Assembly: GCA_014155875.1 (NCBI GenBank)
Contig: JACEFZ010002047.1
Coordinates: forward strand, 158,501-222,500
DNA length: 64,000 nt
Direction: 5' to 3'
From: Cepaea nemoralis
Lineage: Eukaryota; Mollusca; Gastropoda; Stylommatophora; Helicidae
Under the pieces are notes generated by a model. That model ran no database searches and was not told the DNA's origin. It worked only from the letters and a program-made list of their open reading frames with translations. Positions 25,901 through 31,916 of this stretch are shown in pieces. Every line of letters starts with the position of its first letter. Position 1 is the first letter of the stretch. The position numbers and the translations under genes are program-made.

Positions 25901-27590
25901 GCGCGAGACAGACAGTGTTGGAGATCTATTGCTGCCAATCTTTATTGCGGAGATGGCACCTGATTGATTGAATGTCCTTTTGGTATCTTTTTCCCCTGGC
26001 AACCAGTTTGTTTATACCCACACTTGATGGAAACATTCTGTATTTCATTTGTAACTCTGACTGTTATTATGTATCAGTTATATGTTTCTGAAAGTGACTT
26101 CATTATGTCAACGACTACAATCTCAGGCTCATTGAGGTCAAGTTCTACACAAGAACTACAGCTAGTACTACATCTGCCTGACAACCACATGGTTCCAGAA
26201 CTAGTTACTGACACAAGGTGGGTGTTCAAATCCTTGTATAAACGCAAGCATTTCACGTGAAAGATTCTTCAAACTAGCTTTACACAAGCTGCCATTGCTA
26301 ATATCTTTAGAGGGAGGTCAGCATGGCTGAATGGATAAATGGATAAGAATGCGTGTTCTTAAATATCCGGTGTGCTGATGCTGAGGTAAGGGGTTCAACC
26401 TCTGTACCGGACAGTTGGATTAAAATGCTGACCTCTCGACCTTGACTTGAGGATGTAAATTACAAGTACCTATGAAGTCAAAGTGGGTTCGCCTGAGGGC
26501 GAGGACCACTGGTAATAGGGAAAGCTAATCCATGTGCAAAAATCAGTCCAGTTCTACTAGTTGTAGCATGTATGGACTACCCTTGAGTTCAAAGCGAAAG
26601 CAGAATAAAAACACATGGGATGCCCTCCCTAGTTCACACACAGCCCCACATTTCAGGTGCCAATCCATCTAGGTGGCTGAGTTCTGCTTACTTCCTCATC
26701 CTGAGACTTGTTCATTGAATTGTGCAGCCACAGTTTTCTATGGGATGAGGGAGCCGGTGCCACCACAAGCCTCCTTAGTCACCTCTTACAACTTGCATGG
26801 AGGGTTACATTGTGTGTTATTTTCCCTTATGAACCCTGGTAACATGCAGGCAATTCAGCTGCAGTTACTCTCCCAGAATTATGATACCCATTTGAGTATT
26901 GTATAGATATAGTTTAGAAGTTTATCAACATAGCACAAGATAATGCCTCAGACTTATCATTATGATGATGCCTCAGACTTATCATCATGATGATGCCTCA
27001 GACTTATCATTACAATCACACTTCAGACTTATCATTATGAAGATACCTCATACTTATCATCATGATCATGCCTCAAACTTATCAATATGATCATGCTTTG
27101 GTAGCAAAGTGGCAAGACACCAGGAGGTTGTGGGTTCGAGCCGCAGCCAGGCGAATTAGTATTTTTCAGAACTGACCTGGGCTCCTAGGTTGACCCAGTC
27201 TAAAATGAGAACCAGGAATGTCTTGGAAAGAGAAGGCGGCCGCTGTGATACTGACCTTATCACCTGTCGAGTGCTGATTGGTTTATAAAAATATGTATCT
27301 AGCTATGACTGCCCGATGGCTTTGAGGCGTGAAAAGGTCATTTACTTTTATATGATGATGATGATGTTTCTGTGTGGTAGATGTAGAAGATGTATTTGTT
27401 CACTGTCAGATGACATAAGTATGTTCTTGTCACAGATCTGACTTACAGGGGACCTCAGCCACAAGACACACTGAACAAGAACACGGTGCTGTCAGGAAGA
27501 CATCCGATCTGGGCGATGTTGAGATTACGGCAGAATCTCCTGCACCTCCACCTCCCTCACCTGAAGCCAGGTCCTAAAGACATAATATGA
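3591..27590 (+). CDS. Host gene A, unrecognised protein, six exons, 5' partial
   Basis: Six plus-strand blocks each have an acceptor AG and, except the last, a donor GT: 3591-3690, 13368-13647, 22738-22865, 23917-23983, 25654-25680 and 27436-27590. Every junction is phase-compatible (0, 1, 0, 1, 1), and the reading frame stays open to TGA at 27588-27590. That agreement over five junctions is the main argument for one gene. The visible product is about 252 residues, polar and probably mostly disordered: Pro- and Ser-rich early on, acidic near the end (EDDIILDSEFPP), then a basic and hydrophobic tail (RHPIWAMLRLRQNLL). I recognise no family, signal peptide or membrane segment. The first block needs two bases from an upstream exon, so the start is missing. 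Introns hold the hAT composite, SINEs and LINE pieces. RNA evidence is lacking, and some blocks could be alternative or chance. Confidence 0.6.
3769..4303 (+). mobile_element. Mariner element, internally deleted
   Basis: The ends are inverted repeats around GGGCTTCAAATG (3774-3786 region) and CATTTGAAGCCC (4288-4299 region), flanked by TA at 3767-3768 and 4304-4305. The 535-bp body keeps the start of a mariner transposase in pieces: an N-terminal helix-turn-helix-like segment with EGVKPIEIH, then SRTFQNGMTSVTD, with a frame break between. The catalytic domain is gone. Confidence 0.8.
4703..7337. repeat. 54-bp minisatellite, about 49 units
   Basis: Each unit contains TTGTGTTTGTAACACTGGCA then TTTCAATGGTTGGAGAATAG. 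Variants are T or G at GTTTGTAA/GTTGGTAA, ATGTATTG/ATGTGTTG, and ATACTGGCATTTTAATGG. Since 54 is a multiple of 3 and most frames lack a stop in the unit, long open frames appear on both strands (up to 576 codons); they are by-products of the period and I do not call them genes. Confidence 0.95.
7338..8100. other. No gene seen, repeat scraps
   Basis: A segment at 7515-7600 (ATGACAAGGCTGATGTGGTG) is shared with 44050-44130. A GAAGAAGAGGAAGAAGAAGA tract is at about 7988. No coding frame is supported. Confidence 0.4.
8101..9244. other. No gene seen
   Basis: 8139-8378 is open on both strands but ends in a LINE-type 3' end (GCCAGTTGGCAAGACACTTG then GATGATGATGAT), so it is probably the end of an old retroelement. 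The rest is AT-rich with stops. Confidence 0.4.
9245..9480. repeat. Family E repeat copy
   Basis: TTTGTGTGATTTCTGCTGTA, TATGCAGCAAAATATGCCAG, CATGCAATCTATCG. Confidence 0.55.
9490..10145 (+). pseudogene. LINE C-terminal fragment with (GAAGAA)n tail
   Basis: The frame 9422-9964 carries the post-RT region (TRINSGNKIYYALQHLLKS, LIRPVVLYGSETWN, GHIERMEDNRETK), then shifts; the final RPRGRPRRRWRDN segment is in another frame after 9960. It ends in GAAGAAGAAGAAGAAG. Its 5' part is missing. Confidence 0.85.
10240..10570 (+). pseudogene. LINE fragment (DGLRR family)
   Basis: Nucleotide match to 31250-31570: CAACAGAGATTATGAACAGA, GCTGCATTTCAGCAAATAAA, GAAAGAAAGTGCTTAAATT. Stops throughout. Confidence 0.7.
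10625..10775 (-). mobile_element. tRNA-derived SINE head, a fourth family
   Basis: Reverse complement reads GACTGGCTGAGTGGATGGAA (A-box-like) and CCCGGGTTCGAATCC (B box) about 30 bases later. A CA/CG-rich microsatellite follows on the plus strand. Confidence 0.6.
10982..11200 (-). pseudogene. hAT transposase, C-terminal dimerisation domain
   Basis: The frame holds ATSVPRERLFSSAG then NKTRSSLEPNTVNILVCLHS, the conserved hAT C-terminal block. Separated from the central part by stop codons at about 11200-11396. Confidence 0.8.
11397..12261 (-). pseudogene. hAT transposase, central domain
   Basis: Open for about 288 hAT-derived codons with the features given for the element. The zinc-finger N-terminus is absent. 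The nominal ATG and first codons of the open frame (to 12338) come from SINE-B sequence, so it is not a natural start. Confidence 0.85.
12262..12412 (+). mobile_element. SINE-B joined to hAT remnant
   Basis: Carries CAGTGGCAAACTACTGAATG, AACTTGCCATGAAATTTC and GACTATCCTGTATAGGATAT. It cuts off the 5' part of the minus-strand hAT transposase and supplies the first 25 or so codons of the apparent ORF. Confidence 0.7.
12730..12905 (-). mobile_element. SINE-A, reverse, partial
   Basis: Reverse complement of the SINE-A body (ACTGGACTGATTTTTGC, CGCCATCAGGCG, CAAGTCAAGGA) up to a degenerate B box (GGGTTGAACTG). Confidence 0.75.
12960..13320 (+). repeat. Polypurine tract
   Basis: Almost pure A/G for 350 bp, with GAAGAAGAAGATGAAGAAGG at about 13285. 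The long minus-strand frame over it is a composition artefact. Ends about 50 bp before gene A exon b. Confidence 0.85.
13368..13647 (+). CDS. Gene A exon b
   Basis: The acceptor is AATACAG and the donor GTAAAT. There are 93 open codons plus one base, rich in Pro, Ser and Asn (for example SPPLPVPSPYTSHKQ). The sequence is unlike the repeats around it. A second AG inside the exon, in CTGTCCCCAG at 13401, would be an alternative acceptor in another phase. Confidence 0.6.
13800..14110 (-). mobile_element. SINE-A, reverse, joined to another SINE head
   Basis: From about 13890 the reverse SINE-A body is clear (GTCCACACAATGCTACTAG, CCGCCATCTAGCG). Before it, 13800-13885 reads like a plus-strand tRNA head (GTGCAGTGTTTGCCTGTCGAG, GTGTTCAAATTCCC) of the SINE-C type. 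Confidence 0.6.
14368..14507 (+). mobile_element. 5'-truncated copy of the (GAA)n-tailed retroelement
   Basis: Close to the 3305 copy over its whole length and ends CTCTTCGGATGAACGCAGAA followed by GAAGAAGAAG. Confidence 0.7.
14700..14915 (-). pseudogene. LINE 3' end (DGLRR family)
   Basis: Plus strand reads TCATCATCAAGTGCCATGCC, GGCTGGTGTAGGCGTTCATG, CTCTTCCCCTTGATCTTTCC, the reverse of the LINE 3' end at 31.7-31.87 kb. Confidence 0.8.
14916..15621. other. No gene seen
   Basis: Repeat-like scraps: GGGAATGCCCCGAGTGCTGTG at 15249 recurs at 17028. No supported frame. Confidence 0.4.
15622..15850 (-). mobile_element. SINE-B, reverse
   Basis: Begins GTTGCATATCCTTTACAGGA, then GCATTTTTTTAGCTGTTTG, TTCAGTAGTTTGC and CTGACTGGCACTCATAC-type sequence; the far part resembles the 34720 copy. 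Confidence 0.7.
15898..15990 (-). pseudogene. LINE 3' end fragment (DGLRR family)
   Basis: TCATCATCATCAAGTGCCTT, GCCGGCTGGCATGGGCGATT, CTTCTCCACAAATTG. Very short. Confidence 0.7.
16448..16655 (+). mobile_element. SINE-B copy inside the hAT composite
   Basis: It keeps CCATGGCGAAGAAG and a good B box, GCGGTTCGAGCC, then GTGAGCCGGTCGCTCAGAAA and GCAATGGCAAACTACTGAGC. The 3' end is degraded. Confidence 0.75.
17050..17830. other. No gene seen, inside the hAT composite
   Basis: AT-rich left part of the composite with TCAATCAATCAATCAATCA at 17062 and two copies of a GATTACGTCCC-containing segment (17095, 17170). A GC-rich insert at about 17500-17690 has one open minus frame without a known domain. 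Confidence 0.4.
17973..19384 (-). pseudogene. hAT transposase pseudogene 1
   Basis: Three minus-strand blocks in order: 19010-19384 (TDNASIMVGINHGVY with a catalytic Asp, then HACNSLQLALSHAS and a degraded TSWLS), 18459-18917 (helical insertion domain, VNKLFESQNADKVKL), and 17973-18443 (C-terminal, SNDVERFFSTMNYTKCKLR). Stops and shifts separate them. It resembles the hAT group that includes KIAA1586- and ZNF862-like domesticated proteins; that grouping is from memory. Confidence 0.8.
19488..19860. repeat. hAT subterminal repeats, partly duplicated
   Basis: Several AAAGCACCAAAA motifs follow CAGTGTTGCC. A block of about 130-180 bp that ends in the transposase 3' coding end is present twice (about 19540-19690 and 19735-19860). 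Confidence 0.65.
19829..21107 (-). pseudogene. hAT transposase pseudogene 2
   Basis: Same family as pseudogene 1 but diverged: 20628-21107 (STDIASVMTGVNNGVY, VCHSLQLAVSQ, QTRWMSLQSA), 20290-20622 (VNKKFEADIQDP), and 19829-20137 (RTVERIFSQMGVIKSKWRNR, ending in an acidic ELSDWDLADL). The blocks are out of frame with one another. Confidence 0.8.
21262..21286 (+). repeat. Run of 25 G
   Basis: Uninterrupted G homopolymer in the hAT composite. Length may be imprecise in any assembly. Confidence 0.9.
21655..21790. repeat. Family E repeat copy, reverse
   Basis: AAACAATATTTTCCCATAGT, ATTGCACGATTTATTGCCTG, TTTTGCTGCATCTCGCCAGG. Confidence 0.6.
22388..22620 (-). mobile_element. SINE-B, reverse
   Basis: GTTGCATATCCTCTACAAGA, then TTTTTTGGCTGTTCATG, CAGTAGTTTGCTATTGCTTT and GACTGATACCCATACCATTT. 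It ends about 120 bp before gene A exon c. Confidence 0.7.
22738..22865 (+). CDS. Gene A exon c
   Basis: The acceptor is CTTTTCAG and the donor a strong GTAAGT. It enters in phase 1 and leaves in phase 0. Its 42 codons include VSLTRYESRFDEDYSDK and an alanine- and leucine-containing short helix. It matches no repeat family seen in the window. Confidence 0.7.
22990..23175 (-). repeat. Interspersed repeat, LINE-like
   Basis: CATCATGTTCCTCTTGTACC to CTTCTGGTTCCATTTGGTCT is shared with 44715-44895. Minus-strand reading has RPNGTRRRxDHVND, so it may be the end of another LINE. Confidence 0.5.
23205..23490 (+). pseudogene. LINE fragment (DGLRR family)
   Basis: Same region as 10240-10570 (CAACAAAAGCTGCAATTCAG, CTGAATGTCAGAAAGCGAGT, TTAGGAAGAGCTTGGAAGCA). 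Lies in the intron between gene A exons c and d. Confidence 0.7.
23917..23983 (+). CDS. Gene A exon d
   Basis: A T-rich tract and AAACAG precede it and the donor is GTATGT. There are 22 codons plus one base; the peptide is acidic and hydrophobic (EDDIILDSEFPPIDTQFTF), like a short linear motif. Confidence 0.65.
24690..24868 (+). mobile_element. SINE-B copy
   Basis: AGCAATGGCAAACTACTGAA, CATAAACTTACC, ACAAACAGGTAAC and GATGTCCTGTAAAAAGACAG, ending in a T-run. In an intron of gene A. Confidence 0.7.
24970..25180. repeat. 50-bp tandem repeat, four units
   Basis: Units with TTTACCTAAA, CCAATCAGG and ACACATCACCTAGTATCC start near 24970, 25021, 25070 and 25120. In an intron of gene A. Confidence 0.85.
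25328..25615 (+). mobile_element. SINE-A copy
   Basis: It has GAGGCCGAATGAATA, the B box GGGTTCACCCC with one base lost, the common body and an A-rich end. It sits just upstream of gene A exon e. Confidence 0.8.
25654..25680 (+). CDS. Gene A exon e, 27-bp microexon or alternative 3' end
   Basis: The acceptor is TCCTTTTTGAAG and the donor GTAGGA. The 27-bp block encodes GEQEEDNDT and can be included or skipped without changing frame. If the donor is not used, the frame reads on to a TGA at 25704-25706 and gives a short alternative C-terminus. A SINE ends just upstream, near 25615. Confidence 0.45.
26316..26612 (+). mobile_element. SINE-A copy
   Basis: Head GGTCAGCATGGCTGAATGG and B box GGGTTCAACCTC, full body, A-rich end. 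In an intron of gene A. Confidence 0.85.
26940..27092. repeat. 24-bp tandem repeat
   Basis: About six units of GATGCCTCAGACTTATCAT plus CATGAT or TATGAT. Its motif ACTTATCATCATCAT recurs singly near 27590 and 27850. Confidence 0.8.
27094..27352 (+). mobile_element. SINE-C copy
   Basis: Head GCTTTGGTAGCAAAGTGGCA with B box GGTTCGAGCC, then GAGAACCAGGAATGTC, TCGAGTGCTGATTGGTTTAT, GCCCGATGGC and TCATTTACTTTTATATGATG with a (GATGAT) tail. It ends about 80 bp before the gene A terminal exon. Confidence 0.8.
27436..27590 (+). CDS. Gene A terminal exon
   Basis: The acceptor is TTCTTGTCACAG. In the incoming phase it encodes 51 codons ending in TGA, with the stretch SGRHPIWAMLRLRQNLL. A second acceptor, TTACAG at 27447, would open a different frame rich in Pro (SPAPPPPSPEARS, stop TAA); that frame also looks protein-like but does not fit the incoming phase. 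Confidence 0.45.
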
Positions 27591-27591
27591 C

Positions 27592-27770
27592 TTATCATCA
27601 TCATCTTCCACTTTTGTGTGAAGAGTCGTTGGGAGGAATAATTAGCATTCCGGTGCCCGATGGGTGGCATCGGATAGTGTCATTCCGTGTGATTGTAGAA
27701 TGTCTTTGATGTCATCAATTCATTTTCTTCTCCGGAGTCCTCTTGCTCTTGTAGCAGATGTTCTTTGATG
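27592..27770 (-). pseudogene. LINE 3' end fragment, another family
   Basis: Minus reading gives RTSATRARGLRRRK then IDDIKDILQSHGMTLSDATH, the usual extreme C-terminus of RTE-like LINEs, with a TCATCATC tail at 27595-27606. It begins right after the gene A stop codon. Confidence 0.65.
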
Positions 27771-28066
27771 TAGGGCCAGTAATGATAGTTGATCAATACA
27801 TCTAAACCCAGTCTGAAGACATTCTGAACCCAGTCTCAGGACAAAATATGACTTATCATCACATCTGAACCCAGTCTCAGGACACAATATGACCTATCAC
27901 CAAGAACTGGCCACCTACTCCTCCGTTCATTCAGACCTGCACAATGTGATGGTCTTATCATATCACAACCCCGAAGCAGGAAACTGCTTTGTGAAGAATG
28001 ATTAATAACAAAAGTCATTTATTCTGCCACTGGTTCCACGCTTGCTGTTAAACAAATTCCTGGTAG

Positions 28067-28301
28067 CTGTTGTGGTATTCTGTTGTGATATTTGGTGTGT
28101 CCAGTGTGTGCCGCGTGGTTACACACCCGCTTTACACGCGTGATCCGGGACTGTTTCCGGATCCGGTCAGGGATATGCACTACTGACGAGCTCAAACGAG
28201 GGCGAAACTCGAGTATAGTGCTTCCATATTGACGTGGATAGGCCTTAGGTTCATACCAGAGTGCGATCGGCGTTGCCAGTAGTGGGTTGTGCTCAATATT
28301 T
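28067..28301 (+). mobile_element. 5'-truncated retroelement with a hammerhead ribozyme
   Basis: The 235-bp insert is flanked by the 13-bp direct repeat AAATTCCTGGTAG (28054-28066 and 28302-28314). It contains only the right half of the palindromic element at 54483, starting in that element's central loop. Long variable target duplications plus loss of the 5' part are the usual result of target-primed reverse transcription. No ORF. It carries the ribozyme at 28165-28232. Confidence 0.8.
28165..28232 (+). ncRNA. Type I hammerhead ribozyme
   Basis: All conserved core parts are in order. Stem I is GCACTA (28177-28182) with TAGTGC (28216-28221), and the flanks GTCA/TGAC pair again across an internal loop. 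The core CTGACGA is at 28183-28189. Stem II is GCTC (28190-28193) with GGGC (28200-28203), one wobble, six-base loop. GAAA is 28204-28207. Stem III is minimal, AC/GT around TCGA. The cleavage site would be after A28215 (GTA). A minimal stem III is common in metazoan retrozyme and Penelope-type hammerheads. Activity is not shown. Confidence 0.85.
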
Positions 28302-28507
28302 AAATTCCTGGTAGTTTAATTTCACTTATATGTTATGAAATGGCGCAGATATTTAATCAGACTATTATTCATTATGTGTCTATTACTTTACACTTTTTTG
28401 TGACAATGGTTGGTTGGTTGCTGTGAGTTATCTGGAATAAGGAGTTTTAACTACTATCTTTGATGTATTTAGGTTTGGGTTATCTGAGCCTAGACAGAGA
28501 AATGACT

Positions 28508-29065
28508 AAATGCCAGCCATAGTACACAACCTGTGGTGCTATTAACAGAGGCAAATCAGTACTTGAGGTGTTCCTGTCTGGGAAAATACAAGTACTACGG
28601 ACACTGCTTTCTGAACTTGGCAGCCAGTGTAACGCACCATGCCACTGTGGAATACCCGGAAACGAGAGAGCTGATCGATTAGCTAATGAAGGAGCAATAG
28701 AAAAACAGCCTGATGTACCCGTTACATACGGAAAAGAATGATGAAATCAATAGCCACCAAAACCTGCTCAAGATGACTACCACATTATGGACAGACCAGA
28801 ACAAGTAATTATTCTGTACCTCAGAACAGGACACAATAGATTATGCAACCACATGTATACAAAATTCAAGATGGATGAATCAGCCCTGTGTACACATGTG
28901 GATTGGCGTCACAGACAGCAGAGCACATACTCCAAGACTGGACAAAACTAGGTGAACCTTCTGGCCTAGAGAAACAACAGTGGAAGATAAACTCTATTGA
29001 CCACTGAGTGAACTAAAAAAAAAGACAATGAAATTGACACAAGAGACAACATTGCAGTTATAGAC
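28508..29065 (+). pseudogene. LINE with RNase H domain, C-terminal part, copy 1
   Basis: It encodes in pieces a GNERADRLANEGA box (RNase H end), PAQDDYHIMDRPEQVIIL, RTGHNRLCNHMYTKFKMDE and a Cys/His tail. It matches the minus copy at 38 kb at nucleotide level. Several stops. Confidence 0.8.
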
Positions 29066-29282
29066 AAATTTCAAGCGAATGAAAGAAGAAGCTATCCACT
29101 GCAGCTCCCTCCATCTTTTTATTCCTGTCTCTAATTTTCTTCTAAATCATGAGTTTGTAAGTCTGTCATTTTCCCCATGAGATCCAGGAAAGGGATTTTT
29201 AAGTTATTCTGTTATCAGCTTTCCTCAGTGTGTCCTATCCGGCACGAGCATCTTTTCCTCACTCTTTTGATCTGCTGGAATC

Positions 29283-30896
29283 CTCCCCCGATGTGTCTCC
29301 ACCTTGACGTGCTGGGGGAGCTTGCGTGTCCCATCGACCCCATTTGCTTGCTGATGGATGAAAAACTACATATCGGACAGCTTATGGGATAGGGACCAGA
29401 CTAAGAGAGACACAACCTGCTGCTCTGCAGGTGAGACTGAGGATAGCAGTCAAAAATTTAAATCAGGCGCACGAAGGCAGAAGTTCTTGGTCCGGACAAA
29501 ACTCTTAAGGCTCCCCGTCGAGGGCTGTGGCTGAACGCCCAAAAATAGAGGCGTGATACTGAGCAAGCTACATGCTCAGGTCTGATACATGTTCGAAGGC
29601 TCTCAGCTGGGGGATATGAGAGATTCCCGGATGAGAGGGCCAGGCCGTTTCTCGTTCACTGCTGCACGAAGGTAAGGTGCTGAGCCGGCAGCACATGTAG
29701 CCTACCTCGTGAGCGAGTACAAAAAGTCAAGAAAGTGCCTCAGTCGAAGGAAATGGTTACGAAAACTGTCTGTATCTAACTCATAGAGAGTGTAGACAAA
29801 AGTGGAAGAACGTCTCAATGACACGAAATGGAATGCACGGCGAGCGAACCTATTGCGTGGTCTGAAGTCAAAAGCAAAAGCTTACCGAGTGGATGTCACT
29901 CGCAGTCTGACCGCTCCTGGTGTGTGCTTGAGCGACCAGTGGCAAGCGATATGCCCAACACATGGAAGTGAGGAATTAAAGCAGCCATGTGCAGGACGTG
30001 GCAACTCCTCGGGTCAGCCCAGTCTCAGAGCAATATGTGCCGGCTCTGCAATTATGGCCTCCTTGGATAGCGAGGGAATGCCCATGGTCTGCCCCTGCCT
30101 TCCCTTGAGGGCTGACCGCGATGTCGTTGATCGTTCTATCTTGACCAGCTGAGATGAGGGTGACATCACAACAGTCTAACGTGCCTCGAAACCAGAGGAA
30201 GGCTAACCTCATTAAAAAATGCCCGCCGGAAGTCGGAAGTTTCGTCCTACGGGTGGCAAACTAAAAATTGACACTACGCAATTACATCCGAGTGAAATGT
30301 CTCGTCCGAATGTCTCTCGTGCTAGGAACAGCTCTGACTACCTAGTTTCCGAATGCCGCTCTTGTTCGGAACAGCTCTGACTAGGTAGTTTTCCGAATGT
30401 CTGTCGTGTCTGGAACAGCTCTGACAGGGCACAACGACAAGCACATGTCCGAAAACTCGCTGAGTGGATACCATCTGCAAACTTGTCTGGTTTGTGCAGG
30501 AATGGCCCAGGGGCAAACGAAATAACCAATATATCGAAGTGAGGATATAAAGCAGCCATGAGCAGGACGTGATGATTTCCCTCGGTGAGCCCAGAATCAG
30601 GGCGCTATGTGTCGGCCCTGCAACTATGGAAGCAACCTTGGATGGCGGAAAATGCTATGGACTGTCCCTGCCTTCCTTTGAGGGATGACCGTTGTCTTCG
30701 ACCGTTCAACCTTGGCCAGCTGGGCTGTAGATGGCACCACAAAAGTGAGTCTCCCAGGAATGCTACCTGGTCAAAAAAGCATGCTGTAGCCGGATGTGTT
30801 GGCCTACGGGTTTCGGCCCAAGGGGGCATAACTGACACACACTGCAATCACATCTGAAAAAACACTCCGGATGAACGAAAAGAAGAAGAAGAAGAA
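29283..30896 (+). mobile_element. 1.6-kb GC-rich non-coding retroelement with (GAA)n tail
   Basis: It is flanked by the 14-bp target duplication GATCTGCTGGAATC (29269-29282 and 30897-30910) and ends in AGAAGAAGAAGAAGAA. No long ORF. A segment of about 280 bp occurs twice (about 29960-30240 and 30535-30815). The last 130 bp match the 5'-truncated repeats at 3300 and 14370. The tail is shared with the LINE at 9.5-10.1 kb, which may supply its reverse transcriptase. Its first seven bases CTCCCCC can pair with GGGGGAG 24 bases later. Confidence 0.75.
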
Positions 30897-30984
30897 GATC
30901 TGCTGGAATCTAGCTAGTTCTTTCCATAAGCTCTGCGTTAATGATTCAGTCATACCATTTTGGTTTCTCTATTCCATGTGTTTT

Positions 30985-31875
30985 GTCACCAGATCTCTTC
31001 TCCCTCTATAGCGAAGTAATAATGAGAGAGATCAAAGAGAAGCCAGGAATACTAATCAGAGTTTATAATCTAAACAATATACACTATGCAGATGACACAG
31101 TATTGGTGGCAGAGAATGCGAAAGATCTACAATTGTTGGACATTGTAGTAACAGAGAGTGCAAAGAAAGGACTCTCCTTGAATATAAAGAAAACAGTAAC
31201 AATGGTGATATCAAAGAAAACAGTAACAATGGTGATATCAAAGAAAAAGATGACACCAAGATGTGAAATGGCAAGAGAAGGGAACATTCTCAACCAAGTG
31301 GATAATTTTAAATACCTAGGGGCTATTTAGAACATCAGATGGAAGATGCACAACAGAGATTAAGAACAGAATAGGGTAAGCAAAAGCTGCACTTTCAGAA
31401 AATGAAGAGTATCTTATACAATAAGTAAGTCACTGTCAATGAATGTAAGAAAGAGAGTGCTGAAGTGCTATATAGAACAAGTTTTGCTGTATGGCTGTGA
31501 ATCTAGGAATGTAAATGAACAAATTAGAAAGAGCTTGGAAGCAACAGAGATATGGTTCCTGAGAATATGGTGCAAATTCCTTGAGACTGCCAGAGTAACT
31601 AACAATTGCCTGAAAGAGGCTAATGAAACTAGAACATTATATACAGCAATAAGAATGATACAAACAGCTTTCTTTAGTCATGTGATGTTAGGAGAGGCAT
31701 TGGAGAACATCATAACTGGAAAGATCAAGGGGAAGAGAGGCAGAGGCCAACCAAAAGAAATGATACTGGATGGATTGAGACGGTTACATGGAGGAATGTT
31801 GATCCAGAAAACCAAGGCCTATGATCTGTGGAGAGACATGAATGCCAGCTGGCAGGGCACTTGATGATGATGATT
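30985..31875 (+). pseudogene. LINE reverse transcriptase fragment (DGLRR family)
   Basis: 5'-truncated. RT palm with the NIHYADDTVLVAE active site, KGLSLNIKKTVTMV (a 24-bp duplication repeats TVTMVISKK), a frame break at about 31328, then the thumb and C-terminal part ending GQPKEMILDGLRRLHGG and a (GATGAT) tail at 31865-31875. I take the family to be RTE/BovB-like from the RT and C-terminal pattern. Confidence 0.85.
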
Positions 31876-31916
31876 CTATGTAGGCACTAGTTAATTGTAG
31901 TCTGTAGTTTACTAGT

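Noticed and set aside
26940..27092. CRISPR-like array
   Set aside because: Units are contiguous with no unique spacers, and the genome is eukaryotic.
29802..30857. Open frames of 116 and 90 codons in a GC-rich stretch
   Set aside because: They are unlike each other although they cover duplicated sequence, so the frame is not conserved between the two copies. Treated as part of a non-coding retroelement.
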